Assembly: GCA_002238415.1 (NCBI GenBank)
Contig: MPMI01000016.1
Coordinates: 1 to 64,000, forward strand
Reading direction: 5' to 3'
From: Desulfurellaceae bacterium bin18
Lineage (GTDB): Bacteria; Desulfobacterota; Binatia; Bin18
Length of the DNA: 64,000 bases
Shown piece by piece: positions 8,729 to 15,677 of this stretch. Positions within the stretch are counted from its first letter, which is position 1, and the number at the start of each line of letters is the position of its first letter. The notes under the pieces are model-generated. The model worked only from the letters and a program-made list of their open reading frames with translations. It searched no databases and was not told the origin of the DNA. The translations under genes were made by a program, and so were the position numbers.

Positions 8729-8916
8729 TAGTTCAACCCCAGGTCTTTCTTGATTTTTGCCACCAGCCCGCGGCCCAATTCCTTGCTGCCACCGTGCATT
8801 GGCAACTGAGTCGTGCGCTCCCCGAGTCGGACTGTGACATGCCCACTGCCTCCCTTATGCGTATGAAATGTGCAGCCTCGTTTCCTGAGCCAACGCCGAA
8901 GCTCGTGGGCGTTCAT
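8728..8916 (-). CDS. hicA: HicA-family mRNA interferase toxin
   Basis: A 62-aa toxin with the double-stranded-RNA-binding-like HicA fold. It begins MNAHELRRWLRKRGC, and the catalytic histidine lies in KGGSGHVTV (about residue 26). HicA cleaves mRNAs and tmRNA. The frame is open 12 codons further upstream, but the HicA family N-terminus starts at ATG 8916, which I prefer; no strong Shine-Dalgarno sequence marks either start. It is first in the operon and overlaps hicB by one base. The length is normal. Confidence 0.82.
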   Translation of the reverse strand: MNAHELRRWLRKRGCTFHTHKGGSGHVTVRLGERTTQLPMHGGSKELGRGLVAKIKKDLGLN

Positions 8917-9015
8917 AGAACACGGATGACACAACAGACGTGTTAATATCAACAGAAATGTTGTGTTGGTTCCGCCCCACCCTCGGCCCCGCCTTGTGGG
9001 TGGCAGTGATCAACC

Positions 9016-10365
9016 CTACTCTGTTCCGTTCGTCTCTCCGGTGAAGACAATATAGCCGGCGTCCTCCTGGGCCTGAATTCTCTCTTCGAGGTAGGTCGGC
9101 AGGACAAGGCTGCGCTCTTCGGGAAACTTGCCGCGATGGAGTTGGGGTCGGAGGAAAAACTCCTCGGGAACACTGATCCCGGCTTGCGTCTTGAGCGGTG
9201 CGGGAAACCAGGTGCGGCGCATGAAGTCCGGGTTAAAGAACACGTCTTTGTCCTCTTGGGACCAGTCCCGAAGCTGCATGGCGTCGTGGATGCCGTAGGA
9301 GTAGAAGTCCTGCTGCGGGTCCCACCACAGGGTAATCAGGTTATGATAGCCGCGCTCCTTGAGGCGTGGGTTCATCAGCTTGGCCACGCGCTCTTCTATC
9401 ATAACCGGCTCTCCGTTCTTACTGTAGATTTCGGTCCGCAACGGATAGAAATAGTGCTGGTCCGCCCAGAACAGAATCCTGGGCGCATAGTAATCGGGCA
9501 ACCAATCCGACTTGGCTATGGCCTCGACCAGATAGCATTTGACGCCATTATCTTCGGTATAAAACGGATAGTCATCGCCCATCAGTTTTATGGCGCTGGC
9601 CGGTACGTCCTGAAAAGTGCCGTCCTCGCTCTGGAGCGTGATCGACTGGCGCGTCTTTGGAAAGCGCGCGGTTTTGTAGAGCACATCGGTCCCCACAATA
9701 CGCCAGGAGAACTCCCAGGCGTCGCGGCCCAAGAAATCGTCATATGCCATGGGCGCGTTTGGAAATTTTTCCTGGCGACGCGGCTGGGGAAAGCGGCGCA
9801 CCCGGCGCATACTCAGGGAATACCCGAACAGGTCAGCTTTTTTGGTCAGGTGTTGGTCAGTCCGAAACGTACTGAAGAGCATCTGGTTGCCATAGTTTTC
9901 CGGGGGAGCGACATCCTGGGTGAGCCAGCGCGAGTAGACTTCTCCCGGCTCGGCCAGAATCTGGCCCATCAGTCCTTCCGGGTCGCGATAATGTACCAGG
10001 GCGATAATCTGTTGCACAAAGAGATAGCCGGTCGGCGTGAGCGTGCCCGTGTCCTCAATCTGAACACAGTTCCAGCGGGGCATATGCGGGAACTCCATGA
10101 TCCGATAGCCCACCTCTTCGGGCGTGTAGGGCGGCTTGAAAGGGTAGGCTTCCGCCGGCATATACGGGATGTCTGCGTGGCGGGGCGTGTCCGTTGAAAA
10201 GTCGAAGCGGGCAAGTTCTTCTTCCGACAGTTCGTCCAGCATGCGCCAGGTCCGGCTCTCGTTGTCCTCGGCCGAAACCGGCGTCCACCCCAGCCAGCAC
10301 CCCAAGACGAGTATTCCCCACAGCCAGCGTCGCACGAGGCTCGCAGCAGTCTGCCCTCTCGACAT
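9016..10365 (-). CDS. DUF1329 outer-membrane-lipoprotein-sorting-like protein
   Basis: A 449-aa exported protein. Residues 1-32 are a Sec signal peptide (two arginines, a hydrophobic stretch, cleavage after PVSAE). The rest matches the DUF1329 family, whose fold resembles LolA/LolB-type half barrels that carry hydrophobic ligands. Aromatic-rich segments such as YYAPRILFWADQHYFYPLR are typical. GGGAGG precedes the ATG. In other bacteria DUF1329 genes often accompany hydrophobic-compound transport or surface-lipid genes; here it stands alone between HicAB and a macro-domain gene. No lipobox cysteine is evident, so it is probably periplasmic and soluble. Confidence 0.75.
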   Translation of the reverse strand: MSRGQTAASLVRRWLWGILVLGCWLGWTPVSAEDNESRTWRMLDELSEEELARFDFSTDTPRHADIPYMPAEAYPFKPPYTPEEVGYRIMEFPHMPRWNCVQIEDTGTLTPTGYLFVQQIIALVHYRDPEGLMGQILAEPGEVYSRWLTQDVAPPENYGNQMLFSTFRTDQHLTKKADLFGYSLSMRRVRRFPQPRRQEKFPNAPMAYDDFLGRDAWEFSWRIVGTDVLYKTARFPKTRQSITLQSEDGTFQDVPASAIKLMGDDYPFYTEDNGVKCYLVEAIAKSDWLPDYYAPRILFWADQHYFYPLRTEIYSKNGEPVMIEERVAKLMNPRLKERGYHNLITLWWDPQQDFYSYGIHDAMQLRDWSQEDKDVFFNPDFMRRTWFPAPLKTQAGISVPEEFFLRPQLHRGKFPEERSLVLPTYLEERIQAQEDAGYIVFTGETNGTE

Positions 10366-10455
10366 ATGTCCCTCCCTTCCGGAGCAGCCAGCCTTACCAT
10401 ACTCGGTCCGAGAAAGGGAGAGGTTGAGGGGAACAGGGGCTGATCGAACTGATTC

Positions 10456-11022
10456 TTATGCCGCCGGAAACGTGTGGTGCGTCAGGAAAATATCAGCGTC
10501 CTGCTGGGCAAAGAACACCAGGCGGGCTGCTGTAATAGTCGCATCGGCGACCAGGAAATCGGTAATTGCCCGCGAGGCAACTGCCGCGGCCTCCTCACGC
10601 GGATAGCCGTACACGCCGGTGGAGATGGCCGGGAAAGCCAGCGTCGTCAGGGTATGCTGTCCGGCCAACGAGAGAGAATTACGATAACAGGCGGAGAGCA
10701 GATCGGCCGCCCGCTCTCCGGCAGCACTATAGACCGGCCCGACCGTATGAATCACCTGCCGGGCCGGCATACGTCCGGCTGTAGTGAGGACGGCTTCCCC
10801 CGTGGGCAGACCGTCAGGATAGCGGGTCCGCCGCAGTTCCTGACAGGCCGCCAGAATATCCGGCCCGCCCGCCCGGTGGATGGCACCATCCACACCTCCG
10901 CCACCCAACAGGGTGGAGTTGGCCGCATTCACCACGGCAGCGACCTGCTGTTGGGTAATGTCACCCACCAGCACGGCAACGCGACCGTTGAGAAATGTGT
11001 GCAGTATCGAATCCTGCGACAT
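10456..11022 (-). CDS. Macro-domain protein, ADP-ribosyl hydrolase / O-acetyl-ADP-ribose deacetylase-like
   Basis: A 188-aa single macro domain. The ADP-ribose-binding loop VVNAANSTLLGGGGVDGAIH is the YmdB-type signature, and the second loop is AFPAISTGVYGYP. Enzymes of this type hydrolyse O-acetyl-ADP-ribose or remove ADP-ribose from proteins. The frame extends five codons upstream; I use ATG 11022 (MSQDSILHTF) because it gives the usual N-terminus. It lies 33 bases downstream of a small ferredoxin gene on the same strand, with no obvious functional link. The biochemical activity is well supported by the conserved Asn, Asp and Gly residues of the loop. Confidence 0.85.
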   Translation of the reverse strand: MSQDSILHTFLNGRVAVLVGDITQQQVAAVVNAANSTLLGGGGVDGAIHRAGGPDILAACQELRRTRYPDGLPTGEAVLTTAGRMPARQVIHTVGPVYSAAGERAADLLSACYRNSLSLAGQHTLTTLAFPAISTGVYGYPREEAAAVASRAITDFLVADATITAARLVFFAQQDADIFLTHHTFPAA

Positions 11023-11055
11023 ACGGGCAGCCCCCAATAGGGGCCCTATCTCGAT

Positions 11056-11238
11056 TTAATCTTCCTGTACGGTCAGCGCCCCTGACGGACATTTGGCAAC
11101 AACAGCCCGGACTTCGTCCTCTGATGCGGCACTGGGATCAATCACGAATTTCCCGCCTTCGACCTTAAAGACTTGTGGCAGGCCCTTCACACAATTCGCC
11201 GAATGCGTGCAAACTTCCTCATCCCAATTCACTTTCAT
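11056..11238 (-). CDS. Small mono-cluster ferredoxin
   Basis: A 60-aa iron-sulfur protein of the divergent single-cluster ferredoxin group. It has CTHSANCVKGLPQVF, with further cysteine in KCPSGAL. Only three cysteines are plainly placed as ligands (C10, C16, C50), which is usual for 3Fe-4S or unusual 4Fe-4S cytochrome-P450-type ferredoxins. GGGAGG precedes the ATG. It likely donates electrons to an oxygenase; no partner oxygenase is adjacent. It is divergently oriented to the aor operon 210 bases away, so the two may share a promoter region. Confidence 0.78.
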   Translation of the reverse strand: MKVNWDEEVCTHSANCVKGLPQVFKVEGGKFVIDPSAASEDEVRAVVAKCPSGALTVQED

Positions 11239-11448
11239 ACTACGCCCTCCCGTATGGTGTTGATTTCCGTAGCCTAGCGCTTTCCTTGGGTGGTCGGCAA
11301 GCCGGCTTTACAGCGGCAGGCTGTTTGAGTCACCTCTCGCCGCAGGAGCGGATAACAAAGGTCGGCCTTCTGAGGCCCTGGACTGCCTGACTTTTGTGGC
11401 ATTTTTCAGACGAATCTGTTAGAGGAAGGGCAGGAGGGCCAACACCGT

Positions 11449-11940
11449 ATGAAACAACTCCGCGTGATTACCGAGAAATGCACAAGCTGCATTCAGTGCG
11501 AGTTGGCTTGTGCCTTTGTTCAAACCGGGACCTTTCAGCCGTCGCGTTCCGTTATTCGCGTCCATATATTTGACGAGCAAGCCGTCTACGCGCCCTATAC
11601 CTGCTTTCAGTGCGATGAGGCCTGGTGCCTGACGGCCTGTCCGGTGAATGCGATTGGCATTGACCCGGACACGGACGCGAAGGTTGTGATGGACGACGTA
11701 TGTGTCGGCTGTGCGGTCTGCACGGTAGCCTGCCCCTACGGCACCATGTTCTATAACCCGGATAGCCACAAAGCCTTCAAGTGTGACCTGTGTGGCGGTG
11801 ACCCGGCGTGCGTCAAGTCCTGCCCGACCGGCGCACTCGAATATGTGGATATGGATCAGCCGGACTGGCTGGCCAGTTGGGCGGACAAAGTCAACCGGGG
11901 CTTTCAACATATGCAGGACGAAGAAGGAGGCAACGCATGA
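11449..11940 (+). CDS. aorA: Four-cluster ferredoxin subunit of tungsten aldehyde oxidoreductase (AorA-like)
   Basis: A 163-aa polyferredoxin. Sixteen cysteines fall in four groups: C11-C14-C17-C21, CFQCDEAWCLTAC, CVGCAVCTVAC and CDLCGGDPACVKSC. This predicts four [4Fe-4S] clusters. The order ferredoxin, tungsten subunit, FAD subunit, MoaD-like protein matches the aorABCD operon of Aromatoleum. In that organism the AorA subunit wires the tungsten site to an FAD subunit and can stack into filaments. An AGGAGGG sequence lies upstream, and the 3' end overlaps aorB by four bases (ATGA). It is cytoplasmic. The assignment rests mainly on this gene order plus the 16-cysteine pattern. Confidence 0.82.
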   Translation: MKQLRVITEKCTSCIQCELACAFVQTGTFQPSRSVIRVHIFDEQAVYAPYTCFQCDEAWCLTACPVNAIGIDPDTDAKVVMDDVCVGCAVCTVACPYGTMFYNPDSHKAFKCDLCGGDPACVKSCPTGALEYVDMDQPDWLASWADKVNRGFQHMQDEEGGNA

Positions 11941-13796
11941 GCGCGACGAACACAATGCACGGCTGGACCGGTACTGTCCTGCGCGTCAATCTGACCAGCG
12001 GCAACATCACCAAGGAGCCCCTGAACGCCGAATGGGCCAGAGACTATGTCGGTGGCCGCGGGCTCGGCGTCAAATATCTCTACGAAGAGATGGACCCCAG
12101 CGTCGATCCGCTCAGCCCGGAGAACAAAATGATCTTTGCCACCGGGCCGCTGACCGGCACCAACGCGTCGTGTGGCTCGCGCTATATGGTCGTCACCAAG
12201 GGCGCGCTGACCAATGCCGTTACCACCTCGAATTCCGGTGGATTCTGGGGACCGGAGATGAAATTCGCCGGCTATGACATGATCATCCTAGAGGGCAAGG
12301 CCGCCCAGCCGTCCTACCTGTGGATCTATGACGATCGGGTGGAACTGCGCGATGCGACCCATCTGTGGGGCAAGACGGTCTGGCAGACCGAAGAGGCCCT
12401 GCGCGCCGAAATCGGCGTGCCGGACAGCATTATCGCCAGCATCGGCCCGGCCGGAGAAAACCTGGTGCGCTTTGCCTGCATCATGAACGATCTGCACCGG
12501 GCTGCGGGCCGGTCCGGCGTGGGTGCGGTCATGGGCTCCAAAAATCTCAAGGCCATTGCCCTGCGCGGCACCGGCGGTGTGTCTCTGGCCGACCCGCAGG
12601 CATATATGGAAGGCCAATGGGCCATGAAGGAAAAGCTGCGGCAGTCGCCCGTGACCGCCGAGGGTCTGCCCATGTACGGCACCGAGGTGCTGGTCAACGT
12701 GATCAACGAGCACGGCGCCCTGCCGACGCGCAACCACCAGCAGACCGTCTTCGATGAGGCCGAAAACATCAGCGGCGAAACCCTGACCGAAACCCGTCTG
12801 GTCGCCAATAAAGCCTGTTTTTCCTGTACCATCGCCTGCGGGCGGGTCAGTACCCTGCCGGGCGAAGCTTCCTCGAAATACTCGGTCACCACCAATCCGC
12901 AGAACTGGAAAATCGCGGGGGAAGGCCCCGAATACGAAGCGGCCTGGGCCATGGGCTCGGAGTGCGGCGTGGGCGATCTGGACGCGCTGATCAAAGCCAA
13001 CTGGCTGTGCAACGACCTGGGCATGGATTCCATCAGCTTTGGGGCAAGCGTGGCCGCGGCCATGGAGTTGTTCGAGAAGGGTGTGGTCGGCCAGAACGAA
13101 ACCGAAATTCCGCTGGAGTTCGGCAGCGCCGAGGCCCTCATCGCCATGGCTGAGAAGACCGCCTATCGACAGGGTTTTGGCGACGCCCTGGCCGAAGGCT
13201 CCAAACGCATGACCGAGACGCTGGGCCGGCCCGAGTTCTTCATGGGCGTCCGTGGCCAGGAGTTTGCCGCGTATGAAGCCCGCGCCATTCAGGGCATGGG
13301 CCTGGGCTATGCCACCTCGAACCGCGGGGCGTGTCATTTGAAAGCCTATACGGTGGCGGCCGAAATCCTCGGCCTGCCGCGTCAGATGGATCCGCGCGCC
13401 ACAGAAGAGAAGGCGGAGATTACCAAAGTCTTCCAGGACGCCACCTCAACCGTTGACGCCACCGGCCTGTGCCAATTCCTCACCTTTGGGGTTGGCCTGG
13501 AAGAGATGCTGCCTCAACTGTCGGCAGCCACGGGCGTAGCGTATACGCTGGAAGAACTGGTCCACATTGGGGAGCGCATCTGGAACCTGGAGCGACTCTG
13601 GAACGAGCGGGCGGGCTTCACCGGCAAGGACGACACCCTGCCCAAGCGGATTCTGGAAGAGCCCATCCCGTCCGGCCCGGCCAAGGGCGAGGTCAACCGC
13701 CTGGGTGAAATGCTGCCCGAGTATTATGAACTGCGAGGCTGGGAGAAGGACGGCAAAATCTCGGAGGCAAAGAAAAAAGAGTTGGGGCTGGAGTAA
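11937..13796 (+). CDS. aorB: Tungsten-containing aldehyde:ferredoxin oxidoreductase large subunit (AorB-like)
   Basis: A 619-aa catalytic subunit that oxidises aldehydes to acids, or reduces acids at low potential, using a tungstopterin. The N-terminal domain reads GWTGTVLRVNLTSG, with GGRGLGVKYLYEE. The 4Fe-4S ligands are C294, C297, C301 (ACFSCTIAC) and C512 in DATGLC, the same spacing as in archaeal AOR. Its ATG overlaps the aorA stop (ATGA), which fixes the start; the open frame upstream is the aorA shadow. AOR family members act on short and aromatic aldehydes; the specificity here is unknown. It is followed by an unusual 9-base repeat hairpin and then by the FAD subunit gene. Confidence 0.9.
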   Translation: MSATNTMHGWTGTVLRVNLTSGNITKEPLNAEWARDYVGGRGLGVKYLYEEMDPSVDPLSPENKMIFATGPLTGTNASCGSRYMVVTKGALTNAVTTSNSGGFWGPEMKFAGYDMIILEGKAAQPSYLWIYDDRVELRDATHLWGKTVWQTEEALRAEIGVPDSIIASIGPAGENLVRFACIMNDLHRAAGRSGVGAVMGSKNLKAIALRGTGGVSLADPQAYMEGQWAMKEKLRQSPVTAEGLPMYGTEVLVNVINEHGALPTRNHQQTVFDEAENISGETLTETRLVANKACFSCTIACGRVSTLPGEASSKYSVTTNPQNWKIAGEGPEYEAAWAMGSECGVGDLDALIKANWLCNDLGMDSISFGASVAAAMELFEKGVVGQNETEIPLEFGSAEALIAMAEKTAYRQGFGDALAEGSKRMTETLGRPEFFMGVRGQEFAAYEARAIQGMGLGYATSNRGACHLKAYTVAAEILGLPRQMDPRATEEKAEITKVFQDATSTVDATGLCQFLTFGVGLEEMLPQLSAATGVAYTLEELVHIGERIWNLERLWNERAGFTGKDDTLPKRILEEPIPSGPAKGEVNRLGEMLPEYYELRGWEKDGKISEAKKKELGLE

Positions 13797-13800
13797 AGGA

Positions 13801-13890
13801 GGTCTGTTGGGTCTGTTGAGTCCGTTAAGTCTATAGAGTCCGTTGAGTCTTTGAGACCCAAGAGACCCTAAAGACCCGAGAGACCTACAA
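13801..13890. repeat. Ten tandem 9-base units forming an imperfect palindrome
   Basis: Units run GGTCTGTTG (twice), AGTCCGTTA, AGTCTATAG, AGTCCGTTG, AGTCTTTGA, GACCCAAGA, GACCCTAAA, GACCCGAGA, GACCTACAA. The first half is (A/G)GTCY-rich and the second half is its reverse complement (GACCC-rich). The transcript can therefore fold into one long stem between aorB and aorC. It is a strong candidate for an RNA processing or expression-balancing element, or a tandem repeat that arose by slippage. Confidence 0.75.
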
Positions 13891-13902
13891 GGAACATACG
13901 TC

Positions 13903-15333
13903 ATGGCACACCACATCATTATCGGAGGGGGGCCGGCCGGCGTAGCCGCGGCGGAAACGATCCGGGCAACCGCAGGCCCTGAGGCACAGATTACGCTCAT
14001 CTCCAACGAGCCGGCCTACTCGCGCATGGTCCTGCCCTACTATCTGGCGAACGATATTCCGGAGCGGCACGTACTGACCGGAGACGCGGCCTATTTTGAA
14101 CAACACGGTATTACATCCGTGTCGGGCCAAGTCGAGAAAATCGATACCCAGGCGCGCACCGTCACACTCGGTGACGGCTCAAGCCACGCGTTTGATACCT
14201 TACTCATCGCGACCGGCTCTTCGGCCCAGCGTCCTCCTATTGCCGGCATTGACCAGGAAGGCGTGTACACCTTCTGGACGCTCGAAGACGCAAAACAGGT
14301 CATGGCGAAAGCGCAGGGCACGCCCAGGGCTGTGCTCATCGGTGCCGGCTTTATTGGCTTCATCGTCTTGAATGCCATGGCCAAGCTGGACTGGAATCTC
14401 TCGGTGGTTGAAACTGAAGCTCAGGTCTTGCCGCGCATGCTCGACGCCACCGGTGCACAAGCGGTCGAGGGCTGGCTGACCAGCCAGAATGTGGCTGTTC
14501 ATACCGGCGCGCAGGTCCAGAGCATTAGCCGTGAGGGCGAGGCCCTCAGCCTGTCGCTGAGCAACGGCGCCAGCCTGAGTGCGGATATTGTCATTCTGGC
14601 CACCGGCATTCAGCCCAACCTGGGATTTCTCGACGGCTCCGGCATTCAGGTTGACGGTGGCATTGTGGTGGATGACCGCATGCAGACCAATATCCCTGGC
14701 ATCTATGCGGCCGGTGATGTCGCCGCCGGGCCGGACCTGTTGAATGGGTCGGTCGCGGTGCATGCGATTCAACCCACGGCCGTGGACCATGGCCGGATTG
14801 CCGGCGCAAACATGGCCGGCAAAGAGACGCACTATCCGGGCAGTCTGCTGCTCAACGTCTTGGATGTCATCAATCTGCACTGCGCCAGCTTTGGCCAGTG
14901 GCGGACAGATGCGAATGAGTCGATCACTACCGTCTGGAACCCGACACGCCCTATCTATCGCAAATACGTCTGGGACGGCGATCGCATGGTCGGGGCGCTG
15001 TTCGTCGGACCGATTGACGATGTCACCATGCTGAACGATGTCGGTATGGTCAAGGGACTCATTCAGGCCCAGCAGGCCCTGGGAAACTGGGCGGACTACG
15101 TCAAAGAGAACCCGACCGATGTGCGCCGCGCCTATGTCGCCACCGGGACCGCGCAGCAACTGGTCGGTCACACTCTCCTGGGCGCACCCGCCACAGCACG
15201 TGCCTACCGGGTGGATGGGAAGACGCCCTCGGCCTGGCAAAAAGGCTCGCACGGCCCGCTTATCGGCTCTCGCCCGGACGCGCTGGATACCCTGCCACGG
15301 ACACCGACACCAGGCCTTGATAAGGGTAAATAA
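13903..15333 (+). CDS. aorC: FAD-dependent pyridine nucleotide oxidoreductase subunit (AorC-like)
   Basis: A 476-aa flavoprotein of the pyridine-nucleotide-disulfide oxidoreductase class without the redox disulfide. The FAD-binding motif IIGGGPAGVAAAETI is at the N-terminus, the NAD(P)-binding motif VLIGAGFIGFIVLNAMAK lies near residue 145, and the second FAD motif is IPGIYAAGDVAAGPD near residue 265. In aor operons this subunit passes electrons from the polyferredoxin to NAD+, which makes the aldehyde oxidoreductase NAD-dependent. Assignment as the partner comes from its position between aorB and the MoaD-like gene. The C-terminus is about 60 residues longer than a minimal member and rich in Pro and Arg. 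Confidence 0.78.
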   Translation: MAHHIIIGGGPAGVAAAETIRATAGPEAQITLISNEPAYSRMVLPYYLANDIPERHVLTGDAAYFEQHGITSVSGQVEKIDTQARTVTLGDGSSHAFDTLLIATGSSAQRPPIAGIDQEGVYTFWTLEDAKQVMAKAQGTPRAVLIGAGFIGFIVLNAMAKLDWNLSVVETEAQVLPRMLDATGAQAVEGWLTSQNVAVHTGAQVQSISREGEALSLSLSNGASLSADIVILATGIQPNLGFLDGSGIQVDGGIVVDDRMQTNIPGIYAAGDVAAGPDLLNGSVAVHAIQPTAVDHGRIAGANMAGKETHYPGSLLLNVLDVINLHCASFGQWRTDANESITTVWNPTRPIYRKYVWDGDRMVGALFVGPIDDVTMLNDVGMVKGLIQAQQALGNWADYVKENPTDVRRAYVATGTAQQLVGHTLLGAPATARAYRVDGKTPSAWQKGSHGPLIGSRPDALDTLPRTPTPGLDKGK

Positions 15334-15349
15334 TCAAGGGTGAATAATC
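15322..15349 (+). repeat. Tandem 14-base duplication at the aorC-aorD junction
   Basis: AAGGGTAAATAATC followed directly by AAGGGTGAATAATC, 13 of 14 bases identical. It covers the aorC stop codon and ends one base before the aorD start. Each copy brings an AAGGGT sequence, so the duplication supplies the weak ribosome binding site of aorD. Confidence 0.7.
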
Positions 15350-15350
15350 G

Positions 15351-15596
15351 ATGCAGGTCAATATCAAACTCTTTGCCAATCTTCGGAAGAAACTCCCCAA
15401 AGGCTCTATGGGGAAAGCCACACTTGACCTCACAGATCAGGCAACCATCAACGATCTGATTCACCAACTCGACATTCCGCTCGACCTGGCCCAAATGGTC
15501 CTGGTCAACGGCGAGCAAACCCGGGAATTCGGTCAGGCGCTTACGGACGGCGACCAAGTCAGCATCTTTCCGCCGGTGGCCGGCGGGAGCGAGTGA
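15351..15596 (+). CDS. aorD: MoaD/ThiS-family ubiquitin-like sulfur carrier (AorD-like)
   Basis: An 81-aa beta-grasp protein (VNIKLFANLRKKLPKG ... DQVSIFPPVAGG). MoaD relatives receive sulfur as a C-terminal thiocarboxylate for building the pterin dithiolene; the copy in aor operons presumably serves the tungsten cofactor. Here the terminal Gly-Gly is followed by Ser-Glu before the stop, so the carrier would need trimming to expose the glycine, or it may act differently. It is the last gene of the aor operon. No MoeA- or MoaE-like gene follows; the next gene is on the opposite strand. Confidence 0.8.
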   Translation: MQVNIKLFANLRKKLPKGSMGKATLDLTDQATINDLIHQLDIPLDLAQMVLVNGEQTREFGQALTDGDQVSIFPPVAGGSE

Positions 15597-15677
15597 AGCC
15601 TCTTACGTGAAAAGGTGGTCAAACCATTTCTATAACCCGCCTTTTCACTGCCCGCCTTCCTTCACCCGTTCACCCAC

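Noticed and set aside
9136-10197. A 353-codon plus-strand open frame
   Set aside because: It is antisense to the DUF1329 gene and lacks any motif; the minus-strand gene has a signal peptide and ribosome site.
12288-13337. A 349-codon minus-strand open frame within aorB
   Set aside because: It lies wholly inside a well-supported AOR subunit and has low-complexity, shadow-like composition.
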